NCBI RefSeq assembly: GCF_001729485.1
Contig: NZ_CP017157.1
Span: 5,456,001-5,520,000, forward strand
Direction: 5' to 3'
From: Streptomyces lydicus
GTDB lineage: Bacteria > Actinomycetota > Actinomycetes > Streptomycetales > Streptomycetaceae
DNA length: 64,000 nt
Position 1 is the first letter of the stretch. Each line of letters opens with the position of its first letter. The notes under the pieces were generated by a model. The model saw only the letters and a list, made by a program, of their open reading frames with translations. It was not told where the DNA came from and did no database searches. Shown one piece after another: positions 53,925 to 61,630 of this stretch. The translations under genes and the position numbers were made by a program.

Positions 53925-54713
53925 GTGTACCACCTGACCGGCGTGACCACCTGCTGCCGAAGCGACCGGGACGGGGGCCCGGTGCGGGTCCTGGACGAGG
54001 TGGGGCTCTTCGTCGAGGACGGCGGCGCGCTGGTCGTACGCGGCCCGGCCGGCCCGGGCATGTCCACGCTGCTGCGGATCCTCGGCGGGCTGGAGCGGCC
54101 CACCCGCGGCAGTGTCGTGCTCAACGGCACCGACCTGGCGGTCGTGACGGAATGCCGGCTGGCCCGCATCCGGGCGGAGGCGATCGGCACGGTCGCGGGC
54201 GGCGGCCGTGCCGGGACGGCTCCCCCGGTGCCGGCGGGCCTGTCGCCCGGGCTGACCGCCCGGCAGAACGTGGCGGGTGCGCTCATCCCGCTGCGGCTGC
54301 GCCCGGCCGACCGCCGGGAGCTGGCCGGCGAGGCGCTGGCGGAGGTCGGGCTCGGCGACCGGTTCGAGGCGTATCCGGCGGAGTTGGACGAGGGGGCGCG
54401 GCGGCGGGTGGCGCTGGCGCGGGCGTTGGTGAAGCGGCCGGCGGTGCTGCTGGCGGACCGGCCGACGGACGGGCTGGACGAGGACGCGCGGGCCGGGATG
54501 GTCGAGCTGTTCGCACGGCTGTGGAGCGAGCGGCGGGTCAGCTGCATCGTGGCCACCGAGGACGAGGCGCTGGTACGGCCGGCGCCTCGGCTGGTGACGC
54601 TGTCGCGGGGGCGGCTGACGGCCGCCGCGCGCCGACGGCGACAACCGGCCACCGCTGCTGGTGGCCCGGAGGCCGGGACGGTAGAAGGGAGGGATGACCA
54701 CGGAGAAGTGTGA
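53925..54713 (+). CDS. ABC-transporter-type ATPase with all catalytic motifs substituted
   Basis: 262-aa protein with the overall order of a LolD/MacB-type ABC ATPase. The Walker A region reads GPAGPGMST, with Met46 replacing the essential Lys; the Q-loop position has Gly92; the signature LSGGQ is LDEGA (154-158); the Walker B glutamate is Arg179 (LLADRPTDGLDE); the H-loop His is Glu212 (IVATEDEAL). The surrounding framework (STLLRILGGLERPTRGSVVL, RRVALARALVKRP) is well kept, so it is not a decaying frame. It should not hydrolyse ATP. No permease is adjacent. The GTG at 53925 follows GGAGGAGCG. It overlaps the methyltransferase gene by 20 bp. Confidence 0.87.
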   Translation: MYHLTGVTTCCRSDRDGGPVRVLDEVGLFVEDGGALVVRGPAGPGMSTLLRILGGLERPTRGSVVLNGTDLAVVTECRLARIRAEAIGTVAGGGRAGTAPPVPAGLSPGLTARQNVAGALIPLRLRPADRRELAGEALAEVGLGDRFEAYPAELDEGARRRVALARALVKRPAVLLADRPTDGLDEDARAGMVELFARLWSERRVSCIVATEDEALVRPAPRLVTLSRGRLTAAARRRRQPATAAGGPEAGTVEGRDDHGEV

Positions 54714-55608
54714 GCCGAGTCCGGAACCGGGGGCGACCGCACCGGGTGCGTCGCCGCCCGGCATCGAGGAGATGGTCCGCGCCAACCAGGCCAACTGGGA
54801 CGCCCGTACCCCCGTGCACGTGGCCAGCGCGTTCTACGGGCTGGACGGCTCGCGGAGCGCCGAGGACTGGTTCGCGCCGTTCGAGTGGGCGGATCTCGGT
54901 GAGGTGACGGGCCGGGACGTGCTGCATCTCCAGTGCCATCTGGGCACCGAGACGGCCGCGTTCGCCGGGCGGGGCGCGGCGCACACGGTGGGGCTGGACT
55001 TCTCGGCGGCGGCCGTCACCGAGGCCCGGCGGCTGGCCGGCGAGGCGGGCCTGGCGATGGAGTTCGTCCGGGCGGACGTGCACGACGCCGTGGCGGCGCT
55101 CGGCGGCCGCCGGTTCGACGTGGTCTACACCGGCAAGGGGGCACTGTGCTACCTGCCGGACCTCACCGCCTGGGCGGGCGTCGTCAACGCGCTGCTCCGG
55201 CCCGGCGGAACGTTCTATCTGGTGGAGTTCCACCCGCTGCTCGACGCGCTGGGGCCGGGCCCGAGCCCGGACCCCGAGCGGCAGCAACTCCTTCTGCACC
55301 ACGACTACTTGGCGGGCCGCGGCCCCCTCCGGAGCGACAGCCCGGCCACCTACACCGACGGTCCTCCCCTCCAGGGGGCGACGACCAGTTACGAGTGGCG
55401 GCACGGCCTCGGTGAGGTGATCTCGGCCGTGGTCGGCGCGGGGCTGACCGTCGAGCTGGTACGGGAGACCGAGCTGCTGCCCTGGAAACGGTTCGACTCC
55501 ATGGTGCGGGCCGAGAACGGCTGGTGGCGACTGCCGCCGTCCGAGCCGATCATTCCGCTGCTGTACGCCCTGCGGGCGGTGAAGCCCGCGGAGCCGTCGG
55601 CGGGCTGA
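54694..55608 (+). CDS. Class I SAM-dependent methyltransferase
   Basis: 304-aa methyltransferase. SAM-binding motif I is VLHLQCHLGTETAAFAGRG, followed by VGLDFSAAAVTEARRLAGEA, FVRADVHDA and the motif LLRPGGTFYLVEFHPLLDAL. The opening MVRANQANWDARTPVHVAS is typical of a Streptomyces group of small-molecule methyltransferases. The ATG at 54694 lies inside the end of the ABC-like gene, implying co-translation. The substrate is unknown. Confidence 0.9.
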   Translation: MTTEKCEPSPEPGATAPGASPPGIEEMVRANQANWDARTPVHVASAFYGLDGSRSAEDWFAPFEWADLGEVTGRDVLHLQCHLGTETAAFAGRGAAHTVGLDFSAAAVTEARRLAGEAGLAMEFVRADVHDAVAALGGRRFDVVYTGKGALCYLPDLTAWAGVVNALLRPGGTFYLVEFHPLLDALGPGPSPDPERQQLLLHHDYLAGRGPLRSDSPATYTDGPPLQGATTSYEWRHGLGEVISAVVGAGLTVELVRETELLPWKRFDSMVRAENGWWRLPPSEPIIPLLYALRAVKPAEPSAG

Positions 55609-55650
55609 GCGGGCCGGCCGGGTGGGCGTCGGCCCGCGGAGCGGAGGAGG

Positions 55651-56154
55651 TCAGCCGAGCCGCCGGTACACCGTCCGCAGCAGCTGGTCCTTCGCCGGGC
55701 CGGTGACCCGCCATTCCAGGTGCCACTCGTCGGCGGTGACGGCGGTGAAGGTGCCCTCGTAGCGGTCCGCGGCGCACGGGTGGACGGCACTCCACCGGCC
55801 GGTGGAAAGGTCGAGGTCGTGGAAGGGCCGGCCGTCGGCGAAGTCGACCTCGGCGGTGCCGTCGGGGCGGGGCCGCAGGCGCAGCGTACGGCTCGCCGGG
55901 TACGCCGTGCCGTCCCACGTCAGCCGGCCCTCCTCGACGTGCAGCAGCGCCGCGTCCCCCGTCTCCCCCGCCGCGTCCGGCCGGAATGCGGCGGTCCCAC
56001 GGAAGTCGCCCTGCGTGCCGGTCCGCAGATCACGGACGGTGCGTTCGACGCTCCAGCGTCCGGCGAGGTAGCCGGCGGCATCGGCCACCGGGTACGGCTC
56101 CGGCTCCCGTACGCCCCGGTGCGCCGGCTGCGGCGCGGACTCGTTCGACGACAT
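55651..56154 (-). CDS. DUF6314 family protein
   Basis: 167-aa lipocalin-like protein of unknown function. Diagnostic stretches are AAGYLAGRWSVERTVRDLRT, GDFRGTAAFRP, LHVEEGRLTWDGTAYPASRT, DFADGRPFHDLDLSTG and YEGTFTAVTADEWHLEWRVT. No signal peptide. It converges on the methyltransferase gene and diverges from the choline operon across 210 bp. Confidence 0.8.
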   Translation of the reverse strand: MSSNESAPQPAHRGVREPEPYPVADAAGYLAGRWSVERTVRDLRTGTQGDFRGTAAFRPDAAGETGDAALLHVEEGRLTWDGTAYPASRTLRLRPRPDGTAEVDFADGRPFHDLDLSTGRWSAVHPCAADRYEGTFTAVTADEWHLEWRVTGPAKDQLLRTVYRRLG

Positions 56155-56274
56155 CCCCCCATTCTCCCGCCCCCGCCCGCCGTCACCCCATCGGCCCCGC
56201 CCGCGCCGCGTACCGCTCTCCCCCGGCCCCTCGTACCGTGCGGACCCGCAGTGCCGGTCTTACGCTCGGTGGCA

Positions 56275-56284
56275 GTGACGTCAC
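56275..56284. promoter_or_regulatory. Palindrome at the choline operon promoter
   Basis: GTGACGTCAC, perfect 10-bp palindrome, placed just after a TACGCT -10-like box (56261-56266), where a repressor would block initiation. Confidence 0.45.
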
Positions 56285-56364
56285 CGTGGTCCGGCGGCCG
56301 TGCGCCGCCGGCCGGGCGCGCGTCGCCACCGCCTCGTACGAGCCCGGAGACCGGAGGCACCACC

Positions 56365-57834
56365 ATGCCGGAGCTGTTCATCGGCGGTCAGTGGACCGCA
56401 GCGGCCAACGGGCAGGTGCGGGAGATCCGCTGCCCCGCGGACGGCACCCTGGTCGCGACCGTGGACGAGGGCGGGCCGAAGGACGCCGCCGCGGCGATCA
56501 GCGCGGCCCGTACCGCCTTCGACGACGGGCCCTGGCCCGGGACGCCGGCCGCCGAGCGCGGCCGGCTGGTGCTGCGCGTCGCCGAGCTGCTGGAGCGCGA
56601 CAAGGACGAGCTGGCCAGGGCGGAATCGCTGGACACCGGCAAGCGGCTGGTGGAGAGCGAGTACGACATGGACGACATCGCCGCCTGCTTCCGCTACTTC
56701 GGCAATCTGGGCGCGGCCGGCGGCACCGACCGGGTCGTGGACACCGGCATCGCGGAGACGGCCAGCACGGTGCGGCACGAGCCGGTCGGCGTCTGCGCGC
56801 TGATCACCCCGTGGAACTACCCGCTGCTGCAGACCGCCTGGAAGGTCGCCCCCGCGGTGGTCACCGGCAACACCTTCATCCTGAAGCCCAGTGAACTGAC
56901 CCCGCACACCGCCATCCATCTGATGCGGCTGCTGGACGAGGCCGGGCTGCCCGCCGGCGCCGGCAACCTGGTGCTGGGCACCGGCCAGGACGTCGGCGCG
57001 CCGCTGACCGAGGACCCCAGGGTGGACATGGTGTCGTTCACCGGCGGGCTGCTCACCGGGCGGCGGATCATGGCGGCGGCCGCGCCCACGGTGAAGAAGA
57101 TCGCGCTGGAACTGGGCGGCAAGAACCCGAACATCGTCTTCGCGGACGCCGATTTCGACACCGCCGTCGACTACGCGCTGATGGCGATCTTCCTGCACTC
57201 GGGCCAGGTCTGCTCGGCGGGCGCCCGCCTCCTCGTCCAGGACGAGCTGCACGACGCGTTCGTCGACGAGCTGGTCACCCGCGCCCAGGGGATCCGGCTC
57301 GGCGGGCCGTTCGACGAGCACGCCCGGACCGGACCGCTGATCTCCGCGGCGCACCGCGCGAAGGTCGAGCGGTACGTCGCGGCCGGGCTGGAGGAGGGCG
57401 CGGTGCTGCTCTGCGGCGGCGCGGCGCCCGACGACCCGTCGCTGTCGAACGGCTTCTACTACCTGCCGACGGTGCTGGACGAGTGCACCCCGGACATGTC
57501 GGTGGTGCGCGACGAGTCGTTCGGCCCGGTGCTGACCGTCGAGCGGTTCCGCGACGAGGACGAGGCGGTCTCGCTCGCCAACGACACGGTGTACGGGCTG
57601 GCCGGGGCGGTGTGGACGCAGGACAGCGGGCGTGCGCACCGGGTCGCGCGGCGGCTGCGCGCGGGGACGGTGTGGATCAACGACTTCCACCCGTATGTGC
57701 CGCAGGCCGAGTGGGGCGGGATGAAGCAGTCGGGCATCGGGCGGGAGCTGGGCCCCGCCGGGCTGGCGGAGTACCAGGAGGCCAAGCACATCTGGCGCAA
57801 TACGGAGCCGCGGCCGCAGAGGTGGTTCGAGTGA
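56365..57834 (+). CDS. betB: Betaine aldehyde dehydrogenase-like ALDH
   Basis: 489-aa NAD(P)-dependent aldehyde dehydrogenase, expected to oxidise betaine aldehyde to glycine betaine. The catalytic Cys283 lies in HSGQVCSAGARL and the general base Glu249 in IALELGGKNPNIV; the cofactor motifs ALITPWNYPLLQTAWKVAPA and SFTGGLLTGRRI are intact. The ATG at 56365 follows CCGGAGG. Its stop overlaps the permease start as GTGA, and the choline oxidase gene follows, which makes the betaine aldehyde role much more likely than a generic ALDH role. Confidence 0.92.
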   Translation: MPELFIGGQWTAAANGQVREIRCPADGTLVATVDEGGPKDAAAAISAARTAFDDGPWPGTPAAERGRLVLRVAELLERDKDELARAESLDTGKRLVESEYDMDDIAACFRYFGNLGAAGGTDRVVDTGIAETASTVRHEPVGVCALITPWNYPLLQTAWKVAPAVVTGNTFILKPSELTPHTAIHLMRLLDEAGLPAGAGNLVLGTGQDVGAPLTEDPRVDMVSFTGGLLTGRRIMAAAAPTVKKIALELGGKNPNIVFADADFDTAVDYALMAIFLHSGQVCSAGARLLVQDELHDAFVDELVTRAQGIRLGGPFDEHARTGPLISAAHRAKVERYVAAGLEEGAVLLCGGAAPDDPSLSNGFYYLPTVLDECTPDMSVVRDESFGPVLTVERFRDEDEAVSLANDTVYGLAGAVWTQDSGRAHRVARRLRAGTVWINDFHPYVPQAEWGGMKQSGIGRELGPAGLAEYQEAKHIWRNTEPRPQRWFE

Positions 57835-59423
57835 CCGGTCCCGGCACCTCAGGTCCGGACAACGGACACGGGGCTGCCCCCCACGACACGTCCCACGACG
57901 ACGCCTCGCTCGCCGAGCTGGGGTACAAGCCCGAACTCAAACGCACCCTCGGCAACTTCCACACCTTCGCCGCCGGCATCAGCTACATCTCGATCCTCAC
58001 CGGCACCTTCCAGCTGTTCTACTTCGGCATCGCGCACGGCGGTCCGGCCTACTGGTGGTCCTGGCCGATGGTCTTCGTCGGGCAGCTGATGGTGGCCCTG
58101 TGCTTCTGCGAGCTGGCCGCCCGCTACCCGGTGGCCGGATCGATCTACAACTGGGCCAAGCAGCTCGGCGGTCCGCACGTCGGATGGCTCGGCGGCTGGA
58201 TGATGCTGACCGCGTCGATGGTGTCGCTGTCGGCGGTGGCGCTGGCGTACCAGGTGACGCTGCCGCAGATCTCGTCGTGGTTCCAGTTCATCGGCGACGG
58301 GACGGGGAAGTCGGCGGCCGCCAACGCGGTGCTGCTCGGCACGGTCCTGGTCACCTTCACCACCCTGGTCAACGCCTTCGGCGTCAAGCTGATGGCCCGG
58401 ATCAACTCCGCCGGCGTGGCGATCGAGCTGATCGCCGCCGTCATCCTGGTCCTGCTGCTCGCCGCGCACATCACCCGCGGGCCCAGCGCGGTCCTGAACA
58501 CCTTCGGCCTGGGCGCGGGCGAGTCGCTCGGCTACTTCGGGGCGTTCCTGACCGCCTCGCTGGCCTCGGCGTACGTCATGTACGGCTTCGACACCGCCTC
58601 GTCGCTCGGTGAGGAGTCCAAGGACCCGGCCCGCAACGCCCCCCGGGCGATCCTGCGCGCGCTCATCGCGTCGTTCCTGATCGGCGGTCTGATCCTGCTC
58701 TTCGCGCTGCTGGCGGTACCCGACCTGCACGCCAAGGAACTGTCCGTGGACGGCCTGCAGTACGTGGTGCTCGCCACCCTCGGCTCGACGGTGGGACTGA
58801 TCGTGCTGTGGTGCGTGGTCATCGCGATCACCGTGTGCGAACTGGCGGTGCACACCGCCGGCATCCGGCTGGCCTTCGCGATGGCCCGGGACAACAACCT
58901 GCCGGCCGCCTCGCTGCTGGCCAAGGTGAGCCCGCGCTTCCAGACCCCGGTGCTGCCCGCCGTCGTCATCGGTCTGGTGGCGGTCGGCATCCTGTTCCTC
59001 AACGTCAACCAGCCGCAGATCTTCTCGGTGATCACCAGCATCGCGATCATCATGATCTACCTGGCCTATCTGGCGGTGACCCTGCCGATGCTGGTCCAGC
59101 GGCTGCGCGGCAGGTGGACCCCGCTGGAGGGCAAGTTCTCCCTGGGCAAGTTCGGGCTCCCGGTGAACTTCCTCGCCGTCTGCTGGGGCATCGGGATGTC
59201 CGTCAACCTGGCCTGGCCGCGGGCCGCGGTCTACAACGCGACCGGTCCGCAGCACTGGTACCTGCGCTGGGGGGCGTTCCTGTTCATCGGTGTCGTGGGC
59301 CTCGGCGGCTTCGCCTACTACTGGTTCGTGCAGCGCAAGAAGACGGGTGTGCTCGCCATGCACGCCGCCGTCCGGCCCGGCGACGACGACACCCCGGACT
59401 CCCCCACCCCCCGCACCCCCTGA
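57831..59423 (+). CDS. APC-family amino acid/choline permease
   Basis: 530-aa membrane protein with about twelve helices. APC features are LKRTLGNFHTFAAGISYISI, CFCELAARYPVAGSIYNWAK, GGWMMLTASMVSLSAVALAY and YGFDTASSLGEESKDPARNA. The group includes GABA, ethanolamine and choline permeases of actinobacteria. Sandwiched between the ALDH and the choline oxidase with a GTGA overlap, it probably imports choline or betaine aldehyde. The hydrophilic His/Asp-rich N-terminus (about 35 residues) is unusual and of unknown use. Confidence 0.87.
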   Translation: MTGPGTSGPDNGHGAAPHDTSHDDASLAELGYKPELKRTLGNFHTFAAGISYISILTGTFQLFYFGIAHGGPAYWWSWPMVFVGQLMVALCFCELAARYPVAGSIYNWAKQLGGPHVGWLGGWMMLTASMVSLSAVALAYQVTLPQISSWFQFIGDGTGKSAAANAVLLGTVLVTFTTLVNAFGVKLMARINSAGVAIELIAAVILVLLLAAHITRGPSAVLNTFGLGAGESLGYFGAFLTASLASAYVMYGFDTASSLGEESKDPARNAPRAILRALIASFLIGGLILLFALLAVPDLHAKELSVDGLQYVVLATLGSTVGLIVLWCVVIAITVCELAVHTAGIRLAFAMARDNNLPAASLLAKVSPRFQTPVLPAVVIGLVAVGILFLNVNQPQIFSVITSIAIIMIYLAYLAVTLPMLVQRLRGRWTPLEGKFSLGKFGLPVNFLAVCWGIGMSVNLAWPRAAVYNATGPQHWYLRWGAFLFIGVVGLGGFAYYWFVQRKKTGVLAMHAAVRPGDDDTPDSPTPRTP

Positions 59424-59437
59424 CTGGAGACCGCACG

Positions 59438-61003
59438 ATGTCCCGAGAGACGCCCGTGGACGAGTTCGACTACATCGTGGTCGGCGGCGGCACGGCCGGT
59501 GCCGTCGTGGCGGCCCGGCTCAGCGAGGACCCCGACGTCACCGTCTGCCTCCTGGAGGCCGGTCCGTCCGACGTCGGTGACGACAACGTCCTGCGCCTGG
59601 ACCGCTGGATGGGACTGCTGGAGTCCGGCTACGACTGGGACTACCCGATCGAACCGCAGGTGGAGGGCAACAGCTTCATGCGGCACGCCCGCGCCAAGGT
59701 GCTCGGCGGCTGCTCCTCGCACAACTCCTGCATCGCCTTCTGGGCACCGGCCGAGGACCTCGACGAGTGGGCGGCGCTGGGCTGCACGGGCTGGAGCGCG
59801 GCCGACTGCTTCCCGCTCTACCAGCGGCTGGAGAGCAATGACGCGCCCGGCGACCACCACGGCCGCAGCGGTCCGGTCACCCTGCGCACGGTCCCGCCCC
59901 GCGACCCGTGCGGCGCCGCCCTGCTCGAAGCCTGTGCGGCGGCCGGCATCCCCACCACCCCGTTCAACACCGGCGAAACCGTCGTCCGCGGCGCCCACTG
60001 GTTCCAGATCAACTGCCGCCCCGACGGCACGCGTTCCTCGGCGTCGGTGTCCTATCTGCACCCCGTCATGGGCGACCGCCGCAACCTCGACGTACGGACC
60101 GGACTCCAGGCCAAGCGCCTGAACTTCGACTCCTCGCGGCGCTGCACGGGCGTGGACTACCTCACCCCCGACCTGATCCGCACCCGTACCGTCAACGCCC
60201 GCCGCGAGGTCATCGTCTCCTGCGGCGCCATCGACTCGCCCAAGCTGCTGATGCTCTCCGGCATCGGGCCGGCGGCGCACCTCAGCGCCCTCGGCATCGA
60301 GCCGCTCGTCGCCGCCCCCGGCGTGGGATCCAACCTCCAGGACCACCCGGAGGGCGTGATCATGTGGGAGGCGAAACAGCCGATGGTGACCTCCTCCACC
60401 CAGTGGTGGGAGATCGGGATCTTCGCCGACACCGAGCCGGGCCTCGACCGGCCGGACCTGATGTTCCACTACGGCTCGATGCCCTTCGACATGAACACCT
60501 ACCGGCGCGGCTACCCCACCTCGGAGAACGCGTTCTGCCTCACGCCGAACGTCACCCGCGCCCGCTCCCGCGGCACGGTCCGGCTGCGCAGCCGGGACTT
60601 CCGCGACAAGCCCAAGGTCGACCCGCGCTACTTCACCCAGGAACACGACGTCCGCGTGATGATCCACGGTCTGCGTCTCGCCCGGAAGATCGTCTCCCAG
60701 GACCCGATGGCCGCCTGGGCCGGCGCCGAGCTCGCCCCCGGTCCCTCCGCGCACACCGACGCCGAGCTGTTCGCCTACCTCCGCGACACCCACAACACCG
60801 TCTACCACCCGGCCTGCACCGTCCGGATGGGCGCGCCCGACGACCCGACGGCCCCGCTCGACCCGCAGCTGCGGGTCAAGGGCGTCACCGGCCTGCGGGT
60901 GGCCGACGGCTCGGCGATGCCGCTGCTGACGACCGTGAACCCCTGCATCACCACGATGATGATCGGGGAGAAGTGCGCGGACATGATCAAGGGCGCCTCC
61001 TGA
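59438..61003 (+). CDS. codA: Choline oxidase-like GMC oxidoreductase
   Basis: 521-aa flavoenzyme predicted to oxidise choline to betaine aldehyde (and on to betaine) with oxygen. The ADP-binding VVGGGTAGAVVAARLSE opens the protein. Compared from memory with Arthrobacter choline oxidase, the key residues are all present: His95 (covalent FAD) and Ser97 in GGCSSHNSC, Glu325 in QWWEIGIF that binds the trimethylammonium group, His344 in FHYGSMPFDMN, and the catalytic pair His457 (VYHPACTVRMG) and Asn501 (TVNPCITTM). It therefore fits choline oxidase better than membrane-linked BetA. The ATG at 59438 follows TGGAGA. It is the last gene of the operon. Confidence 0.9.
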   Translation: MSRETPVDEFDYIVVGGGTAGAVVAARLSEDPDVTVCLLEAGPSDVGDDNVLRLDRWMGLLESGYDWDYPIEPQVEGNSFMRHARAKVLGGCSSHNSCIAFWAPAEDLDEWAALGCTGWSAADCFPLYQRLESNDAPGDHHGRSGPVTLRTVPPRDPCGAALLEACAAAGIPTTPFNTGETVVRGAHWFQINCRPDGTRSSASVSYLHPVMGDRRNLDVRTGLQAKRLNFDSSRRCTGVDYLTPDLIRTRTVNARREVIVSCGAIDSPKLLMLSGIGPAAHLSALGIEPLVAAPGVGSNLQDHPEGVIMWEAKQPMVTSSTQWWEIGIFADTEPGLDRPDLMFHYGSMPFDMNTYRRGYPTSENAFCLTPNVTRARSRGTVRLRSRDFRDKPKVDPRYFTQEHDVRVMIHGLRLARKIVSQDPMAAWAGAELAPGPSAHTDAELFAYLRDTHNTVYHPACTVRMGAPDDPTAPLDPQLRVKGVTGLRVADGSAMPLLTTVNPCITTMMIGEKCADMIKGAS

Positions 61004-61026
61004 GGGCGCCCTCCCGGCACGGAAGC

Positions 61027-61046
61027 GCCCCGCCCGTGGGCGGGGC
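61027..61046. terminator. Bidirectional hairpin
   Basis: GCCCCGCCC-GT-GGGCGGGGC, 9-bp perfect stem. It ends the choline operon on the plus strand and would also end a minus-strand transcript from the TPP-like element 20-30 nt after that element. Confidence 0.75.
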
Positions 61047-61065
61047 CGCTACGGCATGCACGACC

Positions 61066-61182
61066 TACGAGGTGGGCTCCCTTCGCCGGCATTGTCCGGA
61101 TCAGGTGCTTGGGGGTCGCCGTCCGGTCTTCCGACCTTTCAGCCTCTCAGTCCGACCGTCGTTCACGTCCTCAGCGAGAACC
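61066..61182 (-). promoter_or_regulatory. TPP riboswitch-like element (THI box), apparently orphan
   Basis: Read on the minus strand it has the two universally conserved TPP-aptamer parts: CTGAGA (61145-61150) and, after a variable stretch, the pyrophosphate-sensor core CACCTGATCCGG (ending near 61096) with AATGCCGGCG and AAGGGA (down to about 61078). P2 can form between GGTCG and CGACC, a GGTC-GGAA-GACC hairpin lies in the variable arm, and a short P1 (TGAGG/CCTCG) is possible. The P3 helix before CTGAGA looks reduced. No thiamin gene follows: the only downstream sequence is a terminator and the opposite strand of the choline oxidase gene. Confidence 0.7.
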
Positions 61183-61347
61183 AGGGCTCTCTGAACCTGA
61201 GGCCACTTCGATACGAACTCCCTCGCTCGCCCCGCAGGTCTAGTTACAGAATACTCCGCACATATAGGAATGGAACCCCCAAATCGGGCAGATTTCGAAC
61301 GGCTCCGCTCGCACCCGGCGACCGGCCGAGCGGCCCGATCCGCACAC

Positions 61348-61380
61348 GAAAAATGCGGACCGGGAAGCTCCCGATCCGCA
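61348..61380 (-). terminator. Rho-independent terminator after tRNA-Leu
   Basis: On the minus strand a TGCGGA...TCCGCA stem with an inner TCGGGA/TTCCCGG stem is followed by TTTTTC, 13 nt past the tRNA 3' end. It is the most canonical terminator in the window. Confidence 0.85.
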
Positions 61381-61392
61381 CTCGTTGGTACG

Positions 61393-61480
61393 TGGTGTCC
61401 GAGGGGGGACTTGAACCCCCACGCCCGATAAAGGGCACTAGCACCTCAAGCTAGCGCGTCTGCCATTCCGCCACCCGGAC
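61393..61480 (-). tRNA. tRNA-Leu (anticodon GAG), CCA encoded
   Basis: 88-nt minus-strand gene. Acceptor GTCCGGG pairs with CTCGGAC (one G-T), discriminator A and encoded CCA. Anticodon stem CTAGC/GCTAG encloses the 7-nt loop TTGAGGT, giving anticodon GAG (reads CUC/CUU). The long variable arm typical of class II tRNA-Leu and the T-arm GGGGGTTCAAGTCCCCC are clear. Confidence 0.95.
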
Positions 61481-61630
61481 TAGGTGTCATCGTCGCGGGG
61501 CGTTCCCCGCGGCGACATGGACAACCATACCAAGCTTTCGGAGTGCCTTTCACCTGCGTATCTGTGGGCACGAGCCGCCGGTACGGGCGGCGCCGCCGGG
61601 GGCCGCGTCACGCCCCCGGCGGCGCGCAGG

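Noticed and set aside
50911..55608. Biosynthetic gene cluster around the methyltransferases and monooxygenase
   Set aside because: No core synthase (PKS, NRPS, terpene, RiPP) is present; the genes have separate promoters and terminators and read as housekeeping or regulatory singles.
61393..61480. tRNA-Leu as an integration site for a mobile island
   Set aside because: No integrase, excisionase or duplicated tRNA 3' end is visible on either side.
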